A stretch of 64,000 nucleotides of DNA, from positions 2,356,001 through 2,420,000 of the forward strand of contig CP036352.1 of NCBI GenBank assembly GCA_007753915.1. Direction: 5' to 3'. Under the pieces are notes generated by a model. That model was not told the origin of the DNA and made no database searches. It saw only the letters and a list, made by a program, of their open reading frames with translations. The position numbers were made by a program, and so were the translations under genes. Positions 15,701 to 25,320 of the stretch are shown in pieces; position 1 is the stretch's first letter, and every line of letters starts with the position of its first letter. The DNA comes from Phycisphaerae bacterium RAS2 (lineage in GTDB: Bacteria; Planctomycetota; Phycisphaerae; UBA1845; UTPLA1).

Positions 15701-16123
15701 TTACTCCGTACGAACGCTGATCTTTCGCGGACGGGCCGCTTCGGCCTTTGGCAGTGTGATCGTCAACACGCCGTTCTTCAGACTCGCTTCGACTTTGTCG
15801 GAATCGATCTCGACCGGAAGCGTTACGGTGCGGGAAAACTCGCCCACGCCGCGCTCGCGACGATGGTAGCTCGCGTTCTCATCGGCCAGCGGCCTGCGCT
15901 GTCCCTTGATCGTCAATTCGTTGCCGACAACGAACAACTCGATGTCGTCCATTCCCATGCCGGGCAACTCGGCTTCGGCGAACAACCGGTCGCCTTCTTC
16001 CCAGATGTTCAGCGCCGGATAGGACCGCGCTCGCACGTCGTGTCCGTTGAATACGCTGTCGAACAACTCCCCCATTTCTCGCCGGACGAGTTCCGGGGCC
16101 AGCAACATTCGATTGATGAACAT
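15701..16123 (-). CDS. Small heat-shock protein, Hsp20/alpha-crystallin family
   Basis: The 140-residue protein shows the alpha-crystallin domain: YPALNIWEEGDRLFAEAELP, DIELFVVGNELTIKGQR, YHRRERGVGEFSRTVTLPVE and LKNGVLTITLPKAE. GAGGAGGTAAC lies at good distance from the ATG. It is the promoter-proximal of two Hsp20 genes; the paralogues differ mainly in the N-terminal arm, so they may form mixed oligomers as IbpA and IbpB do (inference). I did not find a CIRCE or clear sigma32 box upstream. Confidence 0.95.
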   Translation of the reverse strand: MFINRMLLAPELVRREMGELFDSVFNGHDVRARSYPALNIWEEGDRLFAEAELPGMGMDDIELFVVGNELTIKGQRRPLADENASYHRRERGVGEFSRTVTLPVEIDSDKVEASLKNGVLTITLPKAEAARPRKISVRTE

Positions 16124-16441
16124 GTTTCGTTACCTCCTCGAAAGAAGACCCTCGCCTTGCGTGCAGGACCGGCCCCTGCCGGTCTGCGAATGCTCCACCC
16201 CGCAATAGGCAGATGCCGTGCCAACGGCTGTAGGCACGTGCGAGGCGGCGGCGACGTCGACGTTAACTAGCTGTAAATACTGGAGTAACGGTTGGCAGCG
16301 GAACCGCGCCGCCGTTGAGTGGAGTGTCACTTTGACCGGCAGTCAGGCTGCCAAACACGAATTGCGAGATACGAGGTATCACACTGACCGGCGGGATTTC
16401 AGCCATCGAATGAAGCCGCGCTTAGCTTCGACTCGGAGGTA
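16124..16441. other. Intergenic region between the Hsp20 operon and the HD-GYP gene
   Basis: It should hold the leftward heat-shock promoter, but I see no convincing consensus or CIRCE. A six-base-pair hairpin CGTGCC/GGCACG lies at 16217-16238. Nothing else is recognisable. Confidence 0.4.
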
Positions 16442-18169
16442 CTACGTTGCCTGCTCGTCGACTCGCGCGGGACTGGCCATGGAGGAGGGATCCGCGTCAT
16501 CCGAACTTGGTTCCACCTGGGCATTGGCCCACGCCACGTGGGTCGGTCGATGGCGCTTGACCGCCGACTTTCGATCGGACAAGTGTGTTGCCAGACGCTC
16601 GATAGCCTCGTGCCGGCGATAGAAGGCTTCGACAACGACCGGGTCAAAATGCGTCCCGGACGATTCGAGGATGTGTTGCACCGCCTCGTCGTGCGACATC
16701 GGTCCCTTGTAGATGCGTTCGGTTCGCAGGGCGTCGTAGACGTCCGCGATGGCGGCGATGCGCGCGGCGAGCGGAATCTGCTCCCCCTTGAGCTGGCGCG
16801 GGTAGCCGTTGCCGTCAAACCACTCGTGGTGTGCGTGGGTAATGTCTTCGGCCATTCGCAAGAAGGCGGAATCGGGCGCGTGGGCCATCAGCGAGCGGAT
16901 CGTTTCGGCCCCGACCACCGGGTGCATGCGCATCACATCGCGTTCTTCCGTCGAAAGCCGGCCGGGCTTGAGGAGGATCGCGTCGGGGATGGCGACCTTG
17001 CCGATGTCATGCAACGGCGCCGCGCGCTGGATGTTGTTGATGAACTCGTCGTCAATAATGCGGTTGTACGGAGCGTCTTCCCGGAGGGCCTCGGCGACCT
17101 CCACGCAGTAATTCGCCACGCGCTCCAGGTGTTTGCCCGTGTCGTCGTCGCGGTGTTCCGCAAGCTGGGCCAGGCCAACGACAATCGCGTCGCGCGCCGC
17201 GTCGCGCGCCTTGCTGGTTTGAATCATGTGAATCGCGGAAGCGGCATACGCCGCCGCCAACTCGAGGTATTCGAGATCCTGCGGAGAGAACGGCCTCTGG
17301 CCGACGCGGCCGCACGCACAAATGAGTCCGACCGACTGATCGCGGGATTTGATCGGAATCGCCACGCTGGGCGTTTCGGAGACGTAGTCAAAATCGGGTC
17401 GCCCCGCCCACGTGGCGGCTGCTTCGTCGTCCTCCACGAGCAGCGTCTTGCCCGACGCCATCGCCTCGCCGCAGATCGTTCCCACGCGGGCGATCGGCCC
17501 GGCCATCATGTCTTCCCGGCGGCTCGCACGGACGACGTCCAGATCGCCGTTGTCCACCGAAATGGCGATCATGACGCGACGGCATGCGGTCATCGCAATG
17601 GCCAGCTCCAGCATACGGTCATAGACCGCTTCCAATGTTTCCGCTCGCGAAAGGGCCGTCGTAAAATCAAGCAGGCAGTTCAGCGCCCAGGATTGCTCCC
17701 CCAATCGCTCATAGCTCCGCTCCAACTCGCGCGACGCGCGACGCAACCGACTCATGGCCCGCATTCGTAGGACAAATTCCTGCGGGTGAATGGGCTTGGC
17801 CAGGTACTCATCCGCGCCGCTGTCCAATCCCGCGATCACGGCGTCCGGCTCCACCCGCGCACTTAGCATGACAACCGGTGTGTTGGCTGTCATCATGTCA
17901 GCTCGCAGGGCGCGGGTGGCGTCATAGCCGTCCATGCCGGGCATCATGACGTCCATGATGAATACGTCGGGCGGCTGATCTCGGGCCAGCTCCACTGCTT
18001 TCGCTCCATCGGCAGCCTCGATGACGGACCAGCCGTCTCGCTCCAACAGCGCGCGGCAAAGCGCGCGCAGCTGCGGGTCGTCGTCCACGACCATCGCCGT
18101 CAGTCCGCCAACTTGCTGGAGGTTCTCAAACAACGGCTGCCTCACTCCGATCCGCGTGTGAATGCACAC
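16442..18169 (-). CDS. Response regulator with REC, GAF and HD-GYP domains
   Basis: The 575-residue protein has a receiver domain (about 25-140, phospho-acceptor D73 in FIMDVMMPG), a GAF domain (about 165-315) and an HD-GYP domain (about 325-520) with LHDIGK (H387-D388), HAHHEW and FDGNGYP. HD-GYP domains hydrolyse cyclic di-GMP, so a phosphorylated and ligand-bound form probably lowers c-di-GMP. All signature residues are present. The start is a GTG at 18169; an ATG at 18094 would begin right at the receiver domain and is less likely. No sensor kinase is adjacent. Confidence 0.93.
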   Translation of the reverse strand: MCIHTRIGVRQPLFENLQQVGGLTAMVVDDDPQLRALCRALLERDGWSVIEAADGAKAVELARDQPPDVFIMDVMMPGMDGYDATRALRADMMTANTPVVMLSARVEPDAVIAGLDSGADEYLAKPIHPQEFVLRMRAMSRLRRASRELERSYERLGEQSWALNCLLDFTTALSRAETLEAVYDRMLELAIAMTACRRVMIAISVDNGDLDVVRASRREDMMAGPIARVGTICGEAMASGKTLLVEDDEAAATWAGRPDFDYVSETPSVAIPIKSRDQSVGLICACGRVGQRPFSPQDLEYLELAAAYAASAIHMIQTSKARDAARDAIVVGLAQLAEHRDDDTGKHLERVANYCVEVAEALREDAPYNRIIDDEFINNIQRAAPLHDIGKVAIPDAILLKPGRLSTEERDVMRMHPVVGAETIRSLMAHAPDSAFLRMAEDITHAHHEWFDGNGYPRQLKGEQIPLAARIAAIADVYDALRTERIYKGPMSHDEAVQHILESSGTHFDPVVVEAFYRRHEAIERLATHLSDRKSAVKRHRPTHVAWANAQVEPSSDDADPSSMASPARVDEQAT

Positions 18170-18531
18170 AATCCGGGGCCGGCCATGCCCGGTTTCGATG
18201 TGTTGTCATCGGACGGTGATGAGCGCGAAGTGACCAATCAGGCCGGGCATGAAAGTGACATTCGCATGTCGTTTCGAAGGCGTCTCGGACGTCACCGATG
18301 GGTCAAATAATGGCGGCACGCTCCGAACAACAATGTATCAGGCGTGATGAGGCTCGAAGAAACGTTGACAGGCGGACGTTGCGCGTCGGTCCGAGATTGT
18401 TGAAGAATCCGCGCGGGCAGCCCATAACCGGCGACATGCGCCGTTTGCTTGCAGCCGTTCGCAAGACCTGAATATATCTACAAATAGTGAATTAGATCGA
18501 CGCGTTGCGCGGAGACCGGTCCGTGACGTGC
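18170..18531. other. Intergenic region between HD-GYP gene and tatA
   Basis: No gene visible. A nine-base inverted repeat CATGCCCGG (18184-18192) / CCGGGCATG (18243-18251) lies just upstream of the HD-GYP start and could be a regulator site. A short AT-rich patch lies near 18470-18495. Confidence 0.35.
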
Positions 18532-18786
18532 TTATTCTGATGTCTTTTCCAAAGGTTTTGAGCCGCGCGCGGCGTCCGATCCCGTTGTGCTGCCGGCTGC
18601 ATTGATGTCGTCACCCGTGTCGCGCAGGCCCTTCTTGAACTCGACGATGCCGCGACCCAGCGAACGGCCGACTTCGGGCAGCCGCTTGCCGAAGAGCAGC
18701 AGCGCGACAATGCCGATGACAATCAGCTCCCACGGACCCAGATTTCCCAAGAACGCCAGCATATATCCGTGAGGTTCCATCGCCAT
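18532..18786 (-). CDS. tatA: Sec-independent translocase subunit TatA/TatE
   Basis: The 84-residue protein has the TatA layout: short periplasmic N-terminus, one membrane helix (GPWELIVIGIVALLLFGKRL), the hinge FGKRLPE and the amphipathic helix VGRSLGRGIVEFKKGLRD, then a charged tail. TatA subunits form the twin-arginine translocation pore with TatC. ATG 18786 was chosen because GAAAGGGC lies upstream; an earlier start adds 15 residues not seen in the family. No tatB or tatC is adjacent. Confidence 0.93.
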   Translation of the reverse strand: MAMEPHGYMLAFLGNLGPWELIVIGIVALLLFGKRLPEVGRSLGRGIVEFKKGLRDTGDDINAAGSTTGSDAARGSKPLEKTSE

Positions 18787-18969
18787 CTGCCCTTTCTGCC
18801 CGCACTGCCGCAGCCACGCAGCATCACCCATTACTATATCGCCTGAATCTCGCCGCTGCCACCGGAATCCCGCAGCCTTTCAGGCCGCCACGCCGCGAGG
18901 CCGATACAAAATCGGCTGATCGTGCTCGAAAACCGCCCTGAACAGCCTTTTCAGGAGCCTTCTCCAGTT

Positions 18970-20337
18970 ATGCTTCCTGCGCTCGCCCGGCGACTGGTGC
19001 TTCCCCTTCACGAACGAATCTGCCGGAGACCCACCTTCCGCCGGCTGCGGGAGCTGGAGCGGTCGCAATGGATGGAGCCCGCAGCGCTCATCGAACTTCA
19101 GGAAACGAAGCTCCGCCGGCTGATGCGGCATGCCTCAAGTCGAATCCCGTATTACCGCCGCCGGTTCGTCGATGCGGGGTGCCATGCAGACAATGTCCAA
19201 GGGTTTGGCCTGGGCAGCCTCGTTCGACTCCCCACGCTGTCAAAAGACGACATTCGGCAAAATCTCAACGCGCTGCTCGACCCGACTTCCGCCGGCGAGC
19301 GGTTTCCCTATACGACCGGAGGCAGCACCGGGCAACCGCTGCAATTCCATATCGACCGATCTCGTCAGGCGGCGGATCAGGCTGCGCGCGCTCGGTCCCG
19401 GCGCTGGTTCGGCGTCGACCTCGGCGAGCGCGAGCTGTACCTCTGGGGCGCGCCGGCCGAATTATCCGCACAGGATCGTTTCAAGTCGCTGCGCGATCGC
19501 CTGATCAACCACCGTCTGCTAAGCGCCTTCAACATGACGCCTCGCACGATGTCGCGCCATCTGGACGTCATGCAGCGATTCAACCCCGTGCATCTCTTCG
19601 GTTACCCGAGCAGCCTGGCGCGACTGGTCCGCCACGCGCGCGACACCGGACGACGGTTCGCCAATCCCGCATTGCGGGCGGTCTTTACGACCGGCGAGTG
19701 GCTCGACCCGGCGGACCGCTCGACCATTGAAGAGGCCGTTTCCTGCCCCGTGGCAGACGGCTATGGCGCTCGCGAGGCTGGATTCATCGCGCACCAATGC
19801 CCGCTGGGCGCCTACCACATCGCAATGGAAGGCGTCATTGTGGAGATCCTCGGCGAATCAGGCCACCCGCTGCCGGCAGGTGAAGTTGGAGAAATCACGA
19901 TCACGAACCTTGATGCCTGGGCAATGCCATTCATCCGCTATCGCACCGGCGATCTGGGGGCGCTGCGCGCCGCGCCCTGCCCTTGCGGACGCGGGCTGGC
20001 CTGTCTGGAGGTTGTTGCCGGCCGGCGCACCGACATGCTCCAAACGAAGTCCGGCGGCGCAGCCCATGCCCTTTCGGTGCTTTATGTCCTGCGCGATCAG
20101 CCGGGTATCGCGCAATACCAGGTGATCCAACAGGGCGATTTGAGTCTGGACGTGCGACTCGTCGCAAATTCGCTCACCGCGCAATCCCGATCCCGGTTGG
20201 CCTCCAGGCTCTCCGCCTGCATCGGCACAGGGACACCGGTGCGAATCCATCAAGTCGATCGAATCGAAGCGGCCTCTTCAGGCAAATATCGAAGTGTCAT
20301 CAGTCTGGCAAGCGGCACACCGTCTCACCGGCCATAG
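18970..20337 (+). CDS. CapK/PaaK-like adenylate-forming enzyme
   Basis: The 455-residue protein belongs to the phenylacetate-CoA ligase (PaaK)/CapK group of AMP-forming enzymes: the ATP loop is FPYTTGGSTGQPLQFH, and further motifs are VFTTGEWLDP, DGYGAREAGFIAHQC and RYRTGDLGAL. A Cys-rich CPCGRG turn follows, as in this family. CapK relatives occur in polysaccharide loci, and a sugar transferase gene lies 1 kb downstream, so a role in envelope glycan modification is more likely than phenylacetate breakdown. ATG 18970 has AGGAG upstream; a GTG at 18922 is possible. Its 3' end overlaps the converging lipoprotein gene by 13 bp. Confidence 0.85.
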   Translation: MLPALARRLVLPLHERICRRPTFRRLRELERSQWMEPAALIELQETKLRRLMRHASSRIPYYRRRFVDAGCHADNVQGFGLGSLVRLPTLSKDDIRQNLNALLDPTSAGERFPYTTGGSTGQPLQFHIDRSRQAADQAARARSRRWFGVDLGERELYLWGAPAELSAQDRFKSLRDRLINHRLLSAFNMTPRTMSRHLDVMQRFNPVHLFGYPSSLARLVRHARDTGRRFANPALRAVFTTGEWLDPADRSTIEEAVSCPVADGYGAREAGFIAHQCPLGAYHIAMEGVIVEILGESGHPLPAGEVGEITITNLDAWAMPFIRYRTGDLGALRAAPCPCGRGLACLEVVAGRRTDMLQTKSGGAAHALSVLYVLRDQPGIAQYQVIQQGDLSLDVRLVANSLTAQSRSRLASRLSACIGTGTPVRIHQVDRIEAASSGKYRSVISLASGTPSHRP

Positions 20338-21134
20338 CGATCGAGCAATCGCCAAAAATCGCTGGGCCGCGGCACGAGCGGATCATCTGTCTGCCACGGG
20401 CTGGGCTGGGTCGTCGCATCGCGCCGATCGAGCTTGGCCAAGTCCCAAAGCGTATCGCGAACCAACTGGCGCAGCCGCGCCTCGGCGAGGTAGCTCGAGA
20501 TGCATTCGCCATCGTCGAACTCATGCTCGTGTCGGTCACATGCCTTGCGCTGCTTTTTCTGCAACTCGACCGGGCAGCGAAACGCAACCAGCGCCGTGCC
20601 CGACCGTGCATCGTAGAGGACTCCGAAATACTCCGCGTCCGCCGGCGTATCAAGCACGCGCGTATAAACCAGGCACAGGTTGCAACGACCCTTCAGCGCC
20701 TCATCGAGAATTTCGCGGTGGTCAGCGCCGCGCGGGTCCAGCCCGCGTTGCCGCTGCACGCGCACCTCGCGCATCCCCGGCAGATCGTCCGCCAAACCAA
20801 GCCAATACGCCTGCCGATCCACCGCCATCTGGGCAGGTCGAACTGCGCGCGTCGCCTGCGGCCCGTCAGCGATGGCCACGACCTGCACGACGCTAAGCCC
20901 CGTGGGAAAGCGCCCCTGGCTTGGCGACGCGTCAAGCGTGTGTCGGCCTTCGGCCGCAACCTCGCCAGGTGTCAGTCCCATGTCACGAGGCTCGACGGGA
21001 ACAGCTCCCAATTCATCTTCCGGCGGCTGCACGCGCCAGGCGCGCTTGTAGGGCTCCTCCTCACAGGCACCGATGAAGGCCGCCAGCACTGCCGCTGCGC
21101 ACCAGAATGTCACCAGGTTTCTTCGATTCTGCAT
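20325..21134 (-). CDS. Predicted lipoprotein of unknown function
   Basis: The 269-residue protein opens with a lipoprotein signal (MQNRRNLVTFWCAAAVLAAF, then IGAC with the lipidated Cys). No enzyme motif is recognisable in the rest; it has CNLCLVY in the middle and a Gln/Lys/Arg-rich stretch LQKKQRKACDRHEHEF. The gene is divergent from the sugar transferase and converges on the CapK-like gene. I do not recognise the family; location in the outer envelope is the only supported inference. Confidence 0.75.
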   Translation of the reverse strand: MQNRRNLVTFWCAAAVLAAFIGACEEEPYKRAWRVQPPEDELGAVPVEPRDMGLTPGEVAAEGRHTLDASPSQGRFPTGLSVVQVVAIADGPQATRAVRPAQMAVDRQAYWLGLADDLPGMREVRVQRQRGLDPRGADHREILDEALKGRCNLCLVYTRVLDTPADAEYFGVLYDARSGTALVAFRCPVELQKKQRKACDRHEHEFDDGECISSYLAEARLRQLVRDTLWDLAKLDRRDATTQPSPWQTDDPLVPRPSDFWRLLDRYGR

Positions 21135-21365
21135 CGCAGGCCGCCTCTTGGAACGCACGATTGCACGGCGCAGAAATCCGCCGCGACTCTCGTTTTATCG
21201 GAGTTACCGCCCGCGAACTTGTGCCATGCGAGATCGAGGCAGCTCGCGCCGCGCAAATCTCGCCGAACGGGATTAAGCGGCTCGCCGAAAGTGCCTTCGT
21301 TGTCATCTCATGTCGATGCAGGCCGCGTCCGATACCAATACCGTCTTTCGGAGGATTCGTCCCGC

Positions 21366-22880
21366 GTGAGCGCCAACGTTCTGGCTCCCCTCGATCTGAT
21401 CGTGCAGCCTGCTGGCCCGATTGCCGCGCCGCAGGAGCCGTCTGCCTCGAAATCGCTCGGCCAGACGATTCCGTCTTCCACGGATGTCCCCACAGGCTCA
21501 GTGCTCGGCCGGCACCTGCTCCATCTGCCCCGCGCTGCGTGGATGGCCGCAGACATCACACTCGTTGTTTCCGCGATGGTGATCGGTCACCATCGACTGG
21601 TGTGGTGGTCGCCGACGCCCTGGCCGCTTGGCGAGTTTCAGCCGTGGATGCCCGCGCTGATCTTGGCGACCTGCGTCGCCATCGCGGGGAGCATCTTCGG
21701 GCTCTATGAATCCAACACGCTCTGGGCGCGATCGCGCATCCTCGCCCGATGCTTCATCACGATCGTGGCCGCGGTCCTGTCCACCTGGCTCATCACCAAC
21801 CTATTCATGTATTCCAGCTTGAGTCGCCGGACGATTGCGTTCGGGTTTGTCGCGTTCCTCATACTGGCGCCATGCATCCGCCTGCTGGCGCATCAATCGG
21901 TGCGCGAAGTTCGCCGCGGGCTGCTTGTGATTGGTCGCGGCCCGCTGACCGGCGCGATCATCCGCTCGGTCCGTCGGGGATGCGTACCGGGGTATCGCCT
22001 GATCGGCGTCGCCCTGGATCAAGCCGACTCGCGGCGTGAGCAATTCGCTTCGGACATCCCGATCGTCGGATCGGCCGCCGAAGCATCTCGCATCTGCCGC
22101 GAATTCGATGTGGCCGAAGTCATCGTTGCGAACGAGGCCTGCCGCGACACCACGAGCGCCACCGCCGCGCTTCAATGCCTCCACCTGGGGTGCCGCGTTA
22201 CGGACGAGACAACCTTCTTTGAGACGGCATACGGGCAGGTCCCGGTATCGCACATCTCACCGCGATGGTTCTTGTCCGCCGATCTGAAGGGCCACCGCCG
22301 CGAACACGCATTTGTCAAGCGGTGCGTCGATCTGGTCGGAGCGGCGTGCGGATTGATTGTCGCCGCACCGGCCCTGGTGGCGGTTGCGATGCTGGTACGC
22401 ATTCAGGACGGCGGGCCGGTGCTTTACAGCCAAACGCGAGTCGGCCGCGGCGGGCGGAGATTCACGCTCTACAAGTTCCGAACGATGCGCGTCGATGCCG
22501 AGGCGGGCGGCACTCAATGGGCCGTCGCCAACGATGACCGCGTTACTGCGATCGGGCGGTGGCTTCGCCGGTCGCGCCTGGATGAATTGCCACAGTTGTG
22601 GAACATTCTTCGCGGTGAGATGTCGTTCGTCGGTCCCCGACCAGAGCGGCCGGAGTTCGTCAAGCCGCTGGCCATGTTGATCCCCCATTACCACGAGCGC
22701 CATCTCGTCAAGCCGGGGTTAACCGGCTGGGCGCAGATCAATCTGGCCTACGCCGCGGATGTACACGACGCCCGGCTGAAACTCCAACACGATCTCTATT
22801 ACATCAAGCACATGTCTCTCGAACTCGACCTCGTCATCCTGCTGCGGACGCTGGGGACGTTTTTTCGCGGCGGGCGTTGA
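21366..22880 (+). CDS. Polyprenyl glycosylphosphotransferase (WbaP/EpsE-type sugar transferase)
   Basis: The 504-residue protein has four or five N-terminal membrane segments (about residues 60-180), a nucleotide-binding-like middle (GLLVIGRGPLTGAIIRSV) and a C-terminal bacterial sugar transferase domain with a membrane re-entrant helix. Signatures are YKFRTMRVDA, RWLRRSRLDELPQLWNIL and GEMSFVGPRPERPEF. Enzymes of this type place the first phosphosugar on undecaprenyl phosphate to start exopolysaccharide synthesis. I chose the GTG at 21366 with GGAGG (21350-21354) upstream; open frame further back overlaps the CapK-like gene and has no domain. Confidence 0.93.
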   Translation: MSANVLAPLDLIVQPAGPIAAPQEPSASKSLGQTIPSSTDVPTGSVLGRHLLHLPRAAWMAADITLVVSAMVIGHHRLVWWSPTPWPLGEFQPWMPALILATCVAIAGSIFGLYESNTLWARSRILARCFITIVAAVLSTWLITNLFMYSSLSRRTIAFGFVAFLILAPCIRLLAHQSVREVRRGLLVIGRGPLTGAIIRSVRRGCVPGYRLIGVALDQADSRREQFASDIPIVGSAAEASRICREFDVAEVIVANEACRDTTSATAALQCLHLGCRVTDETTFFETAYGQVPVSHISPRWFLSADLKGHRREHAFVKRCVDLVGAACGLIVAAPALVAVAMLVRIQDGGPVLYSQTRVGRGGRRFTLYKFRTMRVDAEAGGTQWAVANDDRVTAIGRWLRRSRLDELPQLWNILRGEMSFVGPRPERPEFVKPLAMLIPHYHERHLVKPGLTGWAQINLAYAADVHDARLKLQHDLYYIKHMSLELDLVILLRTLGTFFRGGR

Positions 22881-22897
22881 GCTTTCTCAACCGCACG

Positions 22898-23887
22898 CTA
22901 TTCTCCAACGGATACGTTTGTCATCCACGTCCGCCATTGTGCCTCATGCTCGGCGAGGTTCACGCCGGTGACCGTCCTGACCGGTGCATAGCGATCCACC
23001 TGGCGGACATCCTCCTTCTGGTTCAGCCATTGCACCGCCGAGAGCAGCGCGCCTCGGACGGCATCCTGAATGTCATAGGTAACCAATGCGTGGAGGCGTC
23101 CCACCTTCAAGTCCGCCAGCCGCCGGTGTGACGCCGAGATCAGCACAACAGCCATTCCCTCGGGCGCAATCGTCTCGGCAGGGCTTAGAGCCGCCAGCGG
23201 CCACTCTCCCAGCAACGTCCAACCTCCGCAGCGCGGATACAACCGCGACAGACGCCGCATCTCTCGCACGGCGGCGATGGCGTCCCCTTTGCAGTTCTCT
23301 TCGTGCATGAGGTGAATTTCGCCGTGGTTGCGCAGCTCCTGCGAAAAACCGACGTAACGGCTGCGATCAAGCTCGAGCGACTCTCCCCCGTGAAGGAGCA
23401 TGAGCGACTGCGCACGGCCTGCAAGTGCCGCCGCACTGGCCCGGGCCGCTTCGCGCCCGAGGTCCATCTCGGACGGACCGCTGAAACTGGTGCGCGACTT
23501 GGGCCCGCAATCGCTGCCGATTAGAAACACGCCGACGCCGCGCTGAACGGTGTCGATCAATGCGGGTCCAAGCGGGACCGGCTCTATCGGCCACACGATG
23601 AGCATGTCCGCGTGTGCGCGCGTCTCTTCAATCAGGCGCTGCTGTTCGGCCGGGGATCGCGATCCGACCGGCCTGACTTCTACCTGCGCCCGGGGGATTC
23701 GCCGAGCCAGCCATTCGCCGGCGCGCTCCATGACTTTGTGTTCGGGTTGATCGGCCGACTCGGGGCTGATCAGTGCGATGCGGTGAACCGTGCCGCGCGG
23801 CTCGCGCTTTTCGGGCAGCTCCGCCGACTCGCGACAGCCCGCGTTCAGCGTCAAGGCAACGAACACTGCGACGATGAATCGGTTCAC
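22898..23887 (-). CDS. Periplasmic sugar-binding-like lipoprotein
   Basis: The 329-residue protein starts with a lipoprotein signal (MNRFIVAVFVALTLNAGC). The body has the type 1 periplasmic-binding-protein (LacI/RbsB-like) pattern: HRIALISPESADQPEHKVME, EETRAHADMLIVWPIEPVPL, GVFLIGSDCGPKSRTSFSG and a C-terminal VLISASHRRLADLKVGRL. It may bind a small ligand, but no ABC transporter genes are adjacent. The start overlaps the VanZ-like stop by four bases (ATGA). The family match is by pattern only. Confidence 0.75.
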   Translation of the reverse strand: MNRFIVAVFVALTLNAGCRESAELPEKREPRGTVHRIALISPESADQPEHKVMERAGEWLARRIPRAQVEVRPVGSRSPAEQQRLIEETRAHADMLIVWPIEPVPLGPALIDTVQRGVGVFLIGSDCGPKSRTSFSGPSEMDLGREAARASAAALAGRAQSLMLLHGGESLELDRSRYVGFSQELRNHGEIHLMHEENCKGDAIAAVREMRRLSRLYPRCGGWTLLGEWPLAALSPAETIAPEGMAVVLISASHRRLADLKVGRLHALVTYDIQDAVRGALLSAVQWLNQKEDVRQVDRYAPVRTVTGVNLAEHEAQWRTWMTNVSVGE

Positions 23888-24264
23888 GTCGCCCTCGTCA
23901 CGCTTCGCTGATGCAACAGAAGAATGATCGCGATCCCGACGATCGCGCCGAACACATCCGCCACCCAGTCATACAGTTCGCAACTTCGTCCCATGATCGG
24001 CTGCGTCCATTCGTCCACCGCGCCGTATGCCATCAGGCCCACCAGCCAGGCCAGCGCAGATTTCATCGGATACCGTCGGCCAACCGTCAGTCCACGCCAG
24101 ATCGACACCATGCCCAGCAGCACGAACCCCGAGAAATGCATCACTTTGTCGTTGATCGGCGGCCGACTGGGGACCGGCGGCGGCGGCATGTGCGACGTGA
24201 CAAACGCGCCGACAAACAGGCACCCGAAGACAGCGGTGCGCATTCGACGCGATTGCAGATTCAT
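23884..24264 (-). CDS. VanZ-like integral membrane protein
   Basis: The 126-residue protein has three or four membrane segments and the VanZ-like motifs NDKVMHFSGFVLLGMVSIWR and YGAVDEWTQPIMGRSCELYD followed by WVADVFGAIVG. VanZ-like proteins are small envelope proteins; the conserved D-x-x-x-H, DE and D-x-x-A residues suggest a membrane enzyme, but the reaction is not known. Its stop overlaps the start of the downstream lipoprotein gene, so the two are probably co-translated. Confidence 0.9.
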   Translation of the reverse strand: MNLQSRRMRTAVFGCLFVGAFVTSHMPPPPVPSRPPINDKVMHFSGFVLLGMVSIWRGLTVGRRYPMKSALAWLVGLMAYGAVDEWTQPIMGRSCELYDWVADVFGAIVGIAIILLLHQRSVTRAT

Positions 24265-24300
24265 TCGACCCTTTCAACTTTGGTCAGCGAAAACGACCGC

Positions 24301-25320
24301 TCAACCCGCCCGTGCGACCGCTTCCGACTCCGGCTTGGCCTGGGCCTTGTCATTCGGAGCATCAGCCGGGGCGCCCTCGGCGACGGGCGGCGTCTTCGGG
24401 CGCGGCTTTCGTGCTTTTGACGAGGATTGGACGGTTTGGGGAACGGTCGGCGCGCTACCCTGAACCGGCAGCGGTTGCGAAGCAGGTGCGGCGGGCTCAT
24501 CGGTCGCCCTCTGCACGACCTGCGATTGCGGCGAGAGGGCTGCCAGGAACTCATCGGCCAGCGCGAGGTAATCAATCGCGCCATTGCTCTTGTCGGCATA
24601 TTCGAAGATGGATTGGCCGTGACTGGGGCACTCCGCCAGTTTCACGTTCCTGCGAATGCGAGCTTCAAAGATTTTCGCGTCGCGCCACGGCGCGTGCCCC
24701 GCGCGGGACGAATCGAGAAACGATTGCAAGTCCGCCACGACCTCGGCCGACAGCTTGGTCCCGGCTTCGTACATGCAAAGCACGATGCCCAGCACGCGCA
24801 GGGCCGGGTTGATCCGCTGCGACACCAGCGCGATGGTCTCGAACAGCTTGCCGGCGCCCTGCAATGCCAGGAAATGCGCCTGCAGCGGTATCAAGACGCG
24901 CGTCGAAGCCCCTAGCGCGTTGAGCGTGAGTATTCCAAGGGAAGGCGGACAGTCGATGATCGCAAGGTCGTAGGTCTTCTTCGCCGCTGCGAGGGTGTCG
25001 CGAAGAATCACTTCGCGCCCGACGACGCTGACCAGCTCCACTTCGGCGGCTGCAAGGTCAATCTGCGCGGGGACGATGGTCAAGTTCTTGCCATACGAGT
25101 GGAGCGCGTCATCCAGTGGGAGATCGCGCGTCAGGACTTCGTAAATGCCCCGGCCGGGAGCGGCCTCGTCCAAACCGAAATGCGTCGTCAGGTGGCCCTG
25201 TGGGTCGAGGTCGAGCATCAGCACGCGCCGGCCGCGCTGCCCGAGCGCCGCGCCGAGATTGACCGCTGTGGTTGTCTTCCCAACGCCGCCTTTTTGATTG
25301 ATGACTGCGATGCATTCCAT
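24301..25320 (-). CDS. parA: ParA/Soj-family ATPase with long disordered tail
   Basis: The 339-residue protein has an intact ParA ATPase: deviant Walker A QKGGVGKTTTAVNLG (residues 9-23), VLMLDLDPQGHLTTHFG and the switch region LAIIDCPPSLG. Residues after about 255 are a Pro/Ala/Lys/Gln-rich low-complexity tail (for example SSKARKPRPKTPP) not seen in typical Soj. ParA proteins position DNA or protein cargo along the nucleoid. No parB lies next to it; the neighbours are envelope genes, so cargo other than the chromosome origin is possible. Confidence 0.93.
   Translation of the reverse strand: MECIAVINQKGGVGKTTTAVNLGAALGQRGRRVLMLDLDPQGHLTTHFGLDEAAPGRGIYEVLTRDLPLDDALHSYGKNLTIVPAQIDLAAAEVELVSVVGREVILRDTLAAAKKTYDLAIIDCPPSLGILTLNALGASTRVLIPLQAHFLALQGAGKLFETIALVSQRINPALRVLGIVLCMYEAGTKLSAEVVADLQSFLDSSRAGHAPWRDAKIFEARIRRNVKLAECPSHGQSIFEYADKSNGAIDYLALADEFLAALSPQSQVVQRATDEPAAPASQPLPVQGSAPTVPQTVQSSSKARKPRPKTPPVAEGAPADAPNDKAQAKPESEAVARAG

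Noticed and set aside
16124-16441. Search for CIRCE or a heat-shock promoter before the Hsp20 operon
   Set aside because: No TTAGCACTC-type inverted repeat or clear sigma32 boxes were found.
19983-21365. Upstream extension of the sugar-transferase frame
   Set aside because: It overlaps the CapK-like gene and an opposite lipoprotein gene and encodes no domain; GTG 21366 with GGAGG is the better start.
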